Source of the DNA: Promicromonospora umidemergens
GTDB taxonomy: Bacteria; Actinomycetota; Actinomycetes; Actinomycetales; Cellulomonadaceae
Direction: 5' to 3'
Length of the DNA stretch: 60,392 bases
Assembly (NCBI RefSeq): GCF_024171995.1
Contig: NZ_JAMTCT010000030.1
Span: 1 to 60,392 of the forward strand
Shown: positions 53,595 to 60,392 of the stretch, in pieces
Layout: each line of letters begins with the position of its first letter
Position numbering within the stretch: position 1 is the first letter of the stretch
The notes under the pieces: generated by a model
Told to the model about the DNA's origin: nothing
What the model saw: the letters and a program-made list of their open reading frames with translations, nothing else
Database searches by the model: none
Translations under genes and position numbers: made by a program

Positions 53595-54371
53595 ATGTCC
53601 CACCCGTCGCGGGCCACGCTGACGACCGCCCCGTCCTTCTCCCGGGTGACACGCCCGTCGACCGTGGACCTGATCCAGACGGAGCTGCGCAACGCCGTCT
53701 ACGCGGGGGTGCTCGCCGTCGGCTCGCCGATCCGGGAGGTCGAGGTCGCCGCCCAGCTCGGCGTGAGCCGCGGCCCGCTGCGCGAGGCCGCCCAGCGACT
53801 CGTCCAGGAGGGCCTGCTCGCCGCGACGCCGGGCCGAGGGATGCGGGTGGCGACGATCAGCAAGGAGCGGCTCCCTGCCCTCTACGAGGCGCGCAAGTCG
53901 GTGGAGGTCTCCGCGGCCCGGCTGCTCGTCCGGTCCGGCGCCGACACGGCGATCGCCGGTGTGCGCCGCGCGCACGACGAGCTCGTCGCCGCGAACCGCA
54001 CCGGGGACGCCCGTCGGGTCGGCGGCGCCGACCTGAACCTGCACTGGGCTCTCGTGGCCGCTGCCGGCAACCCCTGGCTCACCCGCTGGATGACCACGCT
54101 CATCGTCGAGGTACGGCTGGCCACGTTCACCGTGAGCGACGAGTACGTGGTGCGCAAGGACACCGCGGACGCGCACGCGCTGATCGTCGAACGCCTGGAG
54201 GCACGGGACGAGGACGGGCTGGTGAACGCCATCACCCAGATGCTCGAGGGCGCCGTGGACCGGCTGCTGGGCCGGGAGGACGAGGCCGTCGAGACGTTCG
54301 AGGAGCCGGCGGACGCCCCGGAGATCACTCTTGGCCCGATCGACGCACCGGACGGGGCGTCGATCGGCTGA
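53595..54371 (+). CDS. GntR-family (FCD) transcriptional regulator
   Basis: 258 residues, ATG with GAAGGAG 7 bases before. The N-terminal winged helix contains DLIQTELRNAVYAGVLAVGS and LGVSRGPLREAAQRLVQEGL. The C-terminal FCD helical domain has metal-binding residues Asp and His in DLNLHW and DAHALIVERL. It binds a small acid or amino acid and controls the divergent amino-acid ABC operon, most likely through the palindrome at 53475. Its 3' end overlaps the convergent BCCT gene by 47 bases. Confidence 0.92.
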   Translation: MSHPSRATLTTAPSFSRVTRPSTVDLIQTELRNAVYAGVLAVGSPIREVEVAAQLGVSRGPLREAAQRLVQEGLLAATPGRGMRVATISKERLPALYEARKSVEVSAARLLVRSGADTAIAGVRRAHDELVAANRTGDARRVGGADLNLHWALVAAAGNPWLTRWMTTLIVEVRLATFTVSDEYVVRKDTADAHALIVERLEARDEDGLVNAITQMLEGAVDRLLGREDEAVETFEEPADAPEITLGPIDAPDGASIG

Positions 54372-56004
54372 TCCTGGTGCGCACCCCCTCGGCCTCCGGT
54401 TGGAGGGTCTCCACCTTCGAGCCGGAGAGCGGCATCCGGATGGTCACGAACTTCTCCGTGGCGAGCCCCCGCCAGAGCGCGAACATCGCCAGGAACATCA
54501 GGATGAAGATCGGCAGCCCGACCACCGTGATCACCTGTTGCAGCGCGACCAGTCCTGCCTCCCCGGCCAGCACGATCAGCGCGATGGCGACCGCCCCCTC
54601 GGAGACGCCCCAGAACACCCGCTGGCGGACCGGCCCGGAGTCCTCGGTCCCGGTGCAGAGCATGTCCACGACCAGCGAGGCGGAGTCGGACGACGTGGCG
54701 AAGAAGATCGCCACGATCACCACGACCAGCCCGGAGATGAACGTGGCCAGGCCACCCACGCCGAGCAGCTCCTCGAAGAAGGTGAACATCGCCGTCGCCG
54801 GGTTCTCCAGCACCGCAGCGGTGATGGGGTGCGGGTCGTCCGGGGACGAGCCGATACCGTCCAGCTCCATCGCCGACCAGCCGAAGATGGCGAACCAGAC
54901 CAGGGTGAAGAGCGAGGGCGCGACCAGCACGCCGCCGACGAACTCACGAATGGTGCGGCCCCGGGAGATGCGCGCCAGGAAGATGCCCATGAACGGCGCC
55001 CAGGTGACGGTCCACGCCCAGTAGAAGACCGTCCAGCCGCCCTGCCAGCCCCAGCCCTCTGGTGTCGTGAAGGCCAGCGCGTCGTTCCAGAAGGCGAGCG
55101 GCACGATGTTCTGCGCGTAGAGCCCGATGGTCTCGATGATCTCGCGCAGCAAGAAGATGGTGGAACCGGCGAACAGCACGAAGAGCATCAGCGCGACGGC
55201 CATGCCGATATTGATGTTCGACAGGTTCTTCACGCCCTTGTCGAGGCCGGCGACGATCGAGGACACCGCGACGGCGGTGAGGATGCAGATGATGATCACC
55301 TTGGGCAGCAGCGCGTCCGGGATCGCGGTCAGGTCGGCCAGCCCGGTATTGATCTGCTGCGTGCCCAGACCGATCGACACGGCCAGGCCGAAGAGCGTGC
55401 CGAGGATCGCGAAGATGTCGATCGCCTTGCCGATCGGTCCGTAGATGCGGTCCTTCAGGAAAGGGTAGAAGACCGAGCTGACCCGGAGCGGCAGCTTGTG
55501 CCGATAGACGAAGTAGCCGAAGGCAAGCCCCGGCAAGGTGAAGATTGCCCAGGTGTGCAGGCCGAGGTGATAGATGGCGATGCTCATCGCGTCGTTCGCG
55601 GCCTCGGCGGAGAACGGCACCGCGCCACGTGGCCCGGACGCGAAATGGTTGATCGGTTCGGCGACTCCCCAGTACATCAGGACAGTGCCGATACCACCGG
55701 CGAAAAGCATGGTGAACCACGAGATGTTGGAGTACTTGGGCCGTTCGTGGTCGCCACCGAGTCGCACGTTCCCGTACTTGCTGATGGCCAGGTAGATCAG
55801 GAACAGCACCCAGACGGAGACACCAAGGATGAAGAACCATCCGAGCCTGGTCACCACCCAGGTACGCCCAGCGGTGAACAGCTCCCCGATGGGCGTCGGG
55901 AAGATGACGAGCAGCAGCAGGATGGCGACCATCAGACCGGCCGAGACGAAGAAGATCACCGGGTCCGTCCTGAGCCCTAGCCGCCGGGCGAGTGAATTCA
56001 GCAC
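54325..56004 (-). CDS. BCCT-family betaine/choline/carnitine transporter
   Basis: 559 residues from GTG 56004, with GAGGAGG 8 bases upstream. Twelve membrane segments are expected. The family motif [20 protein letters not shown] and [20 protein letters not shown] is complete, and [20 protein letters not shown] marks the first conserved block. BCCT carriers use a sodium or proton gradient to import betaine, choline, carnitine or ectoine. Being next to a GntR regulator and an amino-acid importer, it may serve the uptake of compatible solutes or nitrogen compounds. The 47-base overlap with the GntR gene may cause antisense interference. Confidence 0.95.
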   Translation of the reverse strand: MLNSLARRLGLRTDPVIFFVSAGLMVAILLLLVIFPTPIGELFTAGRTWVVTRLGWFFILGVSVWVLFLIYLAISKYGNVRLGGDHERPKYSNISWFTMLFAGGIGTVLMYWGVAEPINHFASGPRGAVPFSAEAANDAMSIAIYHLGLHTWAIFTLPGLAFGYFVYRHKLPLRVSSVFYPFLKDRIYGPIGKAIDIFAILGTLFGLAVSIGLGTQQINTGLADLTAIPDALLPKVIIICILTAVAVSSIVAGLDKGVKNLSNINIGMAVALMLFVLFAGSTIFLLREIIETIGLYAQNIVPLAFWNDALAFTTPEGWGWQGGWTVFYWAWTVTWAPFMGIFLARISRGRTIREFVGGVLVAPSLFTLVWFAIFGWSAMELDGIGSSPDDPHPITAAVLENPATAMFTFFEELLGVGGLATFISGLVVVIVAIFFATSSDSASLVVDMLCTGTEDSGPVRQRVFWGVSEGAVAIALIVLAGEAGLVALQQVITVVGLPIFILMFLAMFALWRGLATEKFVTIRMPLSGSKVETLQPEAEGVRTRISRSTPRPVRRSGQE

Positions 56005-56157
56005 AGAGAACGCCTCCTCGCGGGGAACTGGCGGATTCCCATTGACCCGGCATCCCCTTTGTACCGAACCAATGGGCAGGCATGCTGCCAACAATTCGGG
56101 AGGACGTCTATCCCAGGGGATTATCTTCTCGCGCGGACCCGCAATGTGCGATCCGGT

Positions 56158-57378
56158 TCAGACCCAGGCGGCAGGGGCCGCCAGCACCGCCCGCAGCACC
56201 TCGCGCGCTCCGCCCGTCAGCGCGGCGTGCGGCCCGGCCTGCGCGGCCCGGACGTGCAGGTCGACGAACGGCGCGGCCAGCACGCGGTCGGCCAGCACCG
56301 CCTCGACGTCGGCCCTGAGCCACGGCAGCAGCTCCGCGTAAGCACCGCCGAGCACGATCGTGCCGACGTCGAGCAGATTGACGAAGTCCGCGAGCGCCGA
56401 GCCGAGGGCACGGCCGGCCGGGAGCGCCTGGGCGCCCCCCGCGGCGGCGCCGGTCTGCGCCAGCCGGGCGACGAGCGCGGCCAGCGGGGAGTCCGGCGGC
56501 AGTCCCGCCGCGCGCATCATCGCCTCCTTGCCCGCGTACTGCTCCAGGCAGCCGAACGCGCCGCACGAGCAGCGCGGTCCCGCCGGGTCGACGACCACGT
56601 GCCCGATCTCGCCGTTCCACCCGCGCTCCCCCAGGAACAGCGCGCGGTCGACGACGACGGCCCCGCCGATGCCGACGTCGCCCGACACGAAGATGAAGGA
56701 GTCGGGCGCCGCGACGTCGGAGCCGCCGGCCAGCTCCGCGAGCGCGGCGAGCTTGGCCTCGTTGGCGATGCGCACCGCGAGGTCACCGAGTCCCAGGAGC
56801 GGGACCGGGTCGAGCGACGACCAGCCGAGGTTGGGCGCGACCTCGAGGAGGCCGGTGCGCGGGTCGACCAGACCCGGGAGCGCCAGGCGTGCGCCGGCGA
56901 CCGTCATGCCCGACGCCGCGACGCCGTCGGTCACCTCGCGTGCGAGCTCGCCGAGCCGGCCCAGCACGACCGCCGGATCGCTGTCGTGGAGCGCGCCGGG
57001 GACCACCCGCTCCGACACGACGTCACCGGTGAGATCGAGCACCCGCACGCCCAGGTAGTCGACGTTCACCTCGAGCCCGAGGCCCACGACGGAGCGCGGC
57101 GCTGGGACCAGCGGGACGGCAGGCCGGCCCGCGCGCCCCCCGGTCACGGCGGGCAGCTCGCGGACGAGCCGGGCGGCCACGAGCTGGTCCACCAGCGTCG
57201 ACACCGTCGCCCGGGCCAGGCCGGTCGCCGCGGCCACACCGGCGCGCGAGAGTGGTTCCGGCACCTCGAACACCGCGCGCGCGACCAGCTCGAGGTTGCG
57301 TTCGCGCAGGGTGTGCTGACGGGCCGCACCTGGGCCCGTCCGCGTAGTGGTGTCGCGTGCGGTCCCGGCGGTGGTCAC
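56158..57378 (-). CDS. xylR: ROK-family repressor, probable XylR
   Basis: 406 residues from GTG 57378; the longer open frame reaching 58611 is the reverse of xylA and is rejected. The N-terminal winged helix includes [20 protein letters not shown]. The ROK kinase-like domain has [21 protein letters not shown] and the zinc motif [13 protein letters not shown]. It is divergent from xylA with 90 bases between the starts, the classical place for the xylose repressor, which releases DNA on binding xylose. The C-terminus is Ala-rich. Confidence 0.9.
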   Translation of the reverse strand: MTTAGTARDTTTRTGPGAARQHTLRERNLELVARAVFEVPEPLSRAGVAAATGLARATVSTLVDQLVAARLVRELPAVTGGRAGRPAVPLVPAPRSVVGLGLEVNVDYLGVRVLDLTGDVVSERVVPGALHDSDPAVVLGRLGELAREVTDGVAASGMTVAGARLALPGLVDPRTGLLEVAPNLGWSSLDPVPLLGLGDLAVRIANEAKLAALAELAGGSDVAAPDSFIFVSGDVGIGGAVVVDRALFLGERGWNGEIGHVVVDPAGPRCSCGAFGCLEQYAGKEAMMRAAGLPPDSPLAALVARLAQTGAAAGGAQALPAGRALGSALADFVNLLDVGTIVLGGAYAELLPWLRADVEAVLADRVLAAPFVDLHVRAAQAGPHAALTGGAREVLRAVLAAPAAWV

Positions 57379-57381
57379 GCC

Positions 57382-57427
57382 TTGACTGTAGCCGAGACCC
57401 GGGCAATAGTTCATCCGTACAACAAAT
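57382..57427 (+). promoter_or_regulatory. xylA promoter with overlapping XylR operator candidate
   Basis: TTGACT at 57382-57387, about 17 bases, then AATAGT. The -10 runs into AATAGTT-N9-AACAAAT (57405-57427), an imperfect inverted repeat recalling xylO of bacilli. Confidence 0.45.
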
Positions 57428-57468
57428 GCGGCGCCGCGTGCCGGGGCCGCCTCGATGAGGAGACCCCC

Positions 57469-58623
57469 GTGAGTGACATCAAGTACTCGTTCGGCCTGTG
57501 GACCATCGGCTGGAACGCCGTCGACCCGTTCGGCACGGCATCGCGCCCCGAGCTCGACCCGGCCGAGTCCATCCGCAAGCTCGCGGACCTCGGCGCCTGG
57601 GGCTTCACGTTCCACGACAACGACGTCTACCCGTTCGGTTCGGACGACGCCGAGCGCCAGAAGCACATCGACTCCGTCAAGAAGGCCGCCTCGGACACGG
57701 GCATGGTCTGCGAGATGGTCACGACCAACACGTTCACCCACCCCGTCTTCAAGGACGGCGCGTTCACCTCCAACAACCGCGAGGTGCGCCGCTTCGGCCT
57801 GCGCAAGGTGCTGCGCAACGTGGACCTGGCCGCCGACATGGGTGCGAAGACCTTCGTCATGTGGGGTGGCCGCGAGGGCACCGAGTACGACAACTCGAAG
57901 GACCTCAACGCAGCGCACGCGCGCTACGCCGAGGGCATCGACACCGTCGCCTCGTACATCAAGCAGAAGGGCTACGGGCTCAAGATCGCCCTGGAGCCCA
58001 AGCCGAACGAGCCGCGCGGCGACATCTTCCTGCCGACGATCGGCCACGCGATCGCGCTGATCGACTCGCTGGACAACGCGGAGATGGTGGGCCTCAACCC
58101 GGAGACGGGCCACGAGCAGATGGCCGGCCTCAACTACACGCACGGCATCGCGCTCGCCCTGCACGTCGGCAAGCTGTTCCACATCGACCTGAACGGCCAG
58201 CACGGCCCGAAGTACGACCAGGACCTCGTGTTCGGTCACGGCGACCTGCTGTCGGCGTTCTTCACGGTCGACCTGCTGGAGAACGGCTTCCCGAACGGCG
58301 GCCCCCGCTACGAGGGCCCGCGCCACTTCGACTACAAGCCCTCGCGCACCGAGTACCTCGACGGCGTGTGGGAGTCGGCCAAGGCGAACATGACGACCTA
58401 CGACATGCTCGCGGCCAAGGCCGCGGCGTACCGGGCCGACCCGGAGGTCCAGGCGGCCTTCGAGCACGCGGGGATCTTCGAGCTGGGCCAGTCGACCCTC
58501 GCCGAGGGCGAGACCTTCGACTCCTTCCTCGCCGAGCCGGACCCGGACGTAGACGCCCTGGCCGAGCGGGACTACGGCCTGGTCCGCCTGCACCAGCTGG
58601 CCCTGAACCACCTGATCGGCTGA
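57469..58623 (+). CDS. xylA: Xylose isomerase
   Basis: 384 residues from GTG 57469, with GAGGAG about 7 bases upstream. It converts D-xylose to D-xylulose. The group I (short, actinobacterial) enzyme pattern is visible: [17 protein letters not shown], the catalytic His in [14 protein letters not shown], and the metal ligands in [26 protein letters not shown] and HIDLNGQ. The length is the usual 385-390. It is divergent from xylR and followed by a strong hairpin before xylB, so xylB may be expressed at a lower level or separately. Confidence 0.97.
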   Translation: MSDIKYSFGLWTIGWNAVDPFGTASRPELDPAESIRKLADLGAWGFTFHDNDVYPFGSDDAERQKHIDSVKKAASDTGMVCEMVTTNTFTHPVFKDGAFTSNNREVRRFGLRKVLRNVDLAADMGAKTFVMWGGREGTEYDNSKDLNAAHARYAEGIDTVASYIKQKGYGLKIALEPKPNEPRGDIFLPTIGHAIALIDSLDNAEMVGLNPETGHEQMAGLNYTHGIALALHVGKLFHIDLNGQHGPKYDQDLVFGHGDLLSAFFTVDLLENGFPNGGPRYEGPRHFDYKPSRTEYLDGVWESAKANMTTYDMLAAKAAAYRADPEVQAAFEHAGIFELGQSTLAEGETFDSFLAEPDPDVDALAERDYGLVRLHQLALNHLIG

Positions 58624-58649
58624 CAGCCGGTCCTCGTCTCGTCATCCGC

Positions 58650-58715
58650 CTCTTCGAGGTCTAGGTTTCTTCGCTTTCAGCGGGTTCAAAGCGAAGAAAC
58701 CTAGACCTCGAAGAG
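58650..58715. terminator. Long hairpin between xylA and xylB
   Basis: Perfect 28-base arms (from CTCTTCGAGG to TTCGCTTT) flank a 10-base loop. It lies 27 bases after the xylA stop and 72 before xylB. Confidence 0.8.
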
Positions 58716-58787
58716 AGATGTTCGGCCCGCGACAATCACGCGGTAGCGTTTCGTCGTCTCGTTCCCCTTCCCGTCACCGGAGCATCG

Positions 58788-60281
58788 ATGCCCCTCGTCG
58801 CCGGCGTGGACACGTCCACGCAGTCCTGCAAGATCGTCGTGCGCGACGCCGAGACCGGTGCGCTGGTCCGGACCGGTTCCGCCAAGCACCCCGACGGCAC
58901 GGAGGTGGACCCGCAGCACTGGTGGGACGCCTTCCAGGAGGCGGCCGCCGCGGCGGGCGGCCTGGCCGACGTCGCCGCGCTCGCCGTGGGCGGTCAGCAG
59001 CACGGCATGGTCACGCTCGACGCCGACGGCAACGTCGTCCGGCCCGCGTTGCTGTGGAACGACAACCGTTCGGCGCCGTCGGCCGAGGCCCTGATCACCG
59101 AGCTCGGCAACGGGGATCGCGAGGCAGGCGCCCAGGCCTGGGCCGACGCCGTCGGCTCCGTGCTCGTCGCGTCCCTGACGATCACCAAGCTACGCTGGCT
59201 GCGCGACAACGAGCCGGAGAACGCGGCCAAGGTAGCCGCCGTCGCACTGCCGCACGACTGGCTGTCCTGGCGCATCGCGGGCTACGGCCCCGCCGGCGAC
59301 CCGACGGCGCCCCTCGGCCCGCAGCTGGACAAGCTCTTCACCGACCGTTCCGACGCGTCCGGCACCGGCTACTACGACGCCTCCGTCGGTGAGTACCGAC
59401 CGGACCTGCTGGAACGGGCCCTGGGGCGCGCCGACGTCGTGCTGCCGCGCGTGGTCGGTGTGGCCGAGGCGGGCGCCGTCGCGCACCCGAGCGTCGCGGG
59501 CGGGGCGACCGCCACCTCGATCGCGTCGAACGGATGCCTCATCGGGCCGGGCGCCGGTGACAACGCGGGCGCCTCCCTCGGGCTCGGCATGACGCCGGGC
59601 GACATCGCCATCTCGATCGGCACCTCCGGGGTGGTCTCCGCCGTCGCGCCGCAGCGCACCGCGGACGGCTCCGGCGCGATCAACGGCTTCGCCGACGCGA
59701 CCGGCAATGCGCTCATGCTCGCCGTGACGCTCAACGCGGCACGGGTCCTGGACGCCGCCCGCGAGGTGCTCGACGTCGACTTCGACGGGCTGGCCGAGCT
59801 CGCGCTGCAGGCTCCGCCCGGGTCCGACGGCCTCGTCCTCGTGCCGTACCTGGAGGGCGAGCGCACGCCCAACCGGCCCGACGCCACCGGCACCCTGCAC
59901 GGCATCCGCCTCGCGACGTCCACCCGCCCTCACCTGGCTCGCGCATACATCGAGGGCATGCTGTGCGGTCTCGCGGACGGTCTCGACGCCCTGCGCGCGC
60001 AGGGCGTCGCCATGGAGCGCGTGATGCTGATCGGCGGTGCGGCACAGTCGACGGCGGTGCAGCAGATCGCCCCGCAGGTGTTCGGGCTGCCGATCAGCAT
60101 CCCCGAGCCCGGCGAGTACGTGGCCGACGGCGCCGCGCGCCAGGCCGCCTGGGCGCTGGCCCGTGCGGCCGACCCCGCCGCCGCGGCACCCGCATGGTCC
60201 ACGACGATCGCCACCACCCTCGACGCCGACCCGAAGCCGGTGGTCCGCGAGCAGTACGCCGCCGTCCGCGACCTCGCATGA
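58788..60281 (+). CDS. xylB: Xylulokinase
   Basis: 497 residues from ATG 58788. It phosphorylates D-xylulose for the pentose phosphate pathway. The FGGY kinase pattern is complete: [15 protein letters not shown] at the N-terminus, GGQQHGMV and LLWNDNRS for sugar binding, [11 protein letters not shown] for phosphate binding, and LIGGAAQS in the C-terminal half. Length fits the family. The upstream leader (58716-58787) has no clear ribosome site. A 28-base direct repeat begins at its stop codon. Confidence 0.96.
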   Translation: MPLVAGVDTSTQSCKIVVRDAETGALVRTGSAKHPDGTEVDPQHWWDAFQEAAAAAGGLADVAALAVGGQQHGMVTLDADGNVVRPALLWNDNRSAPSAEALITELGNGDREAGAQAWADAVGSVLVASLTITKLRWLRDNEPENAAKVAAVALPHDWLSWRIAGYGPAGDPTAPLGPQLDKLFTDRSDASGTGYYDASVGEYRPDLLERALGRADVVLPRVVGVAEAGAVAHPSVAGGATATSIASNGCLIGPGAGDNAGASLGLGMTPGDIAISIGTSGVVSAVAPQRTADGSGAINGFADATGNALMLAVTLNAARVLDAAREVLDVDFDGLAELALQAPPGSDGLVLVPYLEGERTPNRPDATGTLHGIRLATSTRPHLARAYIEGMLCGLADGLDALRAQGVAMERVMLIGGAAQSTAVQQIAPQVFGLPISIPEPGEYVADGAARQAAWALARAADPAAAAPAWSTTIATTLDADPKPVVREQYAAVRDLA

Positions 60282-60392
60282 GCCGGAGGTGCAGCGTAGG
60301 GAGTGGGCCGAGGAACGAGGCACGCGCCCGGAGCGGAACCGCAGGCTCATGCGATACGGGGAGAGCATGAGCCGGAGGTGCAGCGCAGGGAG
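60276..60392. repeat. 28-base direct repeat downstream of xylB
   Basis: GCATGAGCCGGAGGTGCAGC, followed by GYAGGGAG, occurs at 60276-60303 and again at 60365-60392, an 89-base spacing with a single difference (T or C). The first copy contains the xylB stop codon. The second reaches the window edge, so more copies may follow. Confidence 0.75.

Noticed and set aside
56059-57468. Plus-strand extension upstream of xylA
   Set aside because: It is antisense to xylR. GTG 57469 has a good ribosome site and gives the normal enzyme length.
57379-58611. Long N-terminal extension of the ROK repressor frame
   Set aside because: It is the reverse strand of xylA, which is unmistakable; the repressor starts at GTG 57378.

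Overview
The window is high-GC DNA (roughly 70% by eye) with dense, ATGA-overlapping operons, frequent GTG starts and AGGAGG-type ribosome binding sites. It comes from an actinomycete. The xylose genes (ROK repressor, xylA, xylB), the peptide and amino-acid ABC operons, and a chromosomal block resembling the mycobacterial Rv0985c-Rv0996 neighbourhood point to Micrococcales, most likely the Cellulomonadaceae/Promicromonosporaceae side. This is inference; no marker gene fixes the genus.

Bases 1 to about 27,246 look like the right-hand part of an integrated conjugative element. The integrase and its small MerR-like excisionase end beside tRNA-Ala(CGC) at 27,247-27,319, and the element enters at the tRNA 3' end. 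The other boundary lies off the left edge. In order it carries: a YnfA-type membrane protein (cut by the window edge) and a small thioredoxin-like protein; a 1,765-residue MobF relaxase/helicase with a C-terminal DnaG/TOPRIM-like part; a class I lanthipeptide cluster of the FxLD type (methyltransferase, 64-residue precursor, LanB, LanC, a second SpaB-C protein, an unknown protein); a divergent operon of regulator, creatininase-like hydrolase, RibD-type reductase and deaminase; a second regulator; a two-gene unit with a ParB-like protein; and a lower-GC AAA ATPase of PrrC/RloC-like layout. The ATPase sits between an intact parB 3' end and a diverged second copy of it, so it looks like an acquired cargo gene.

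From 27,320 to 44,161 the DNA is ordinary chromosome: a SepX/GLPR-like divisome protein, a RimJ-like acetyltransferase, 5-formyltetrahydrofolate cyclo-ligase, a penicillin-acylase-family hydrolase, an FmdB zinc ribbon, a SAF-domain protein, MscL, a large helicase-like protein with degenerate motifs, an MFS exporter, a DUF2637-like membrane protein with a C-terminal HTH and an SOS-box-like upstream site, and an L,D-transpeptidase.

From 44,151 to the end are nutrient genes: a five-gene Dpp/Opp-type ABC operon, tRNA-Arg(CCU), a four-gene polar amino-acid ABC operon divergent from a GntR/FCD regulator, a BCCT betaine/choline-type transporter, and the xylR-xylA-xylB locus. Long perfect or near-perfect palindromes lie between several transcription units and probably act as terminators.

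The most striking part is about 6,190-19,066. Two divergent operons there combine an isoaspartate-type lanthipeptide pathway with enzymes resembling the archaeal early riboflavin steps (formamide hydrolase, reductase, deaminase, phosphatase).
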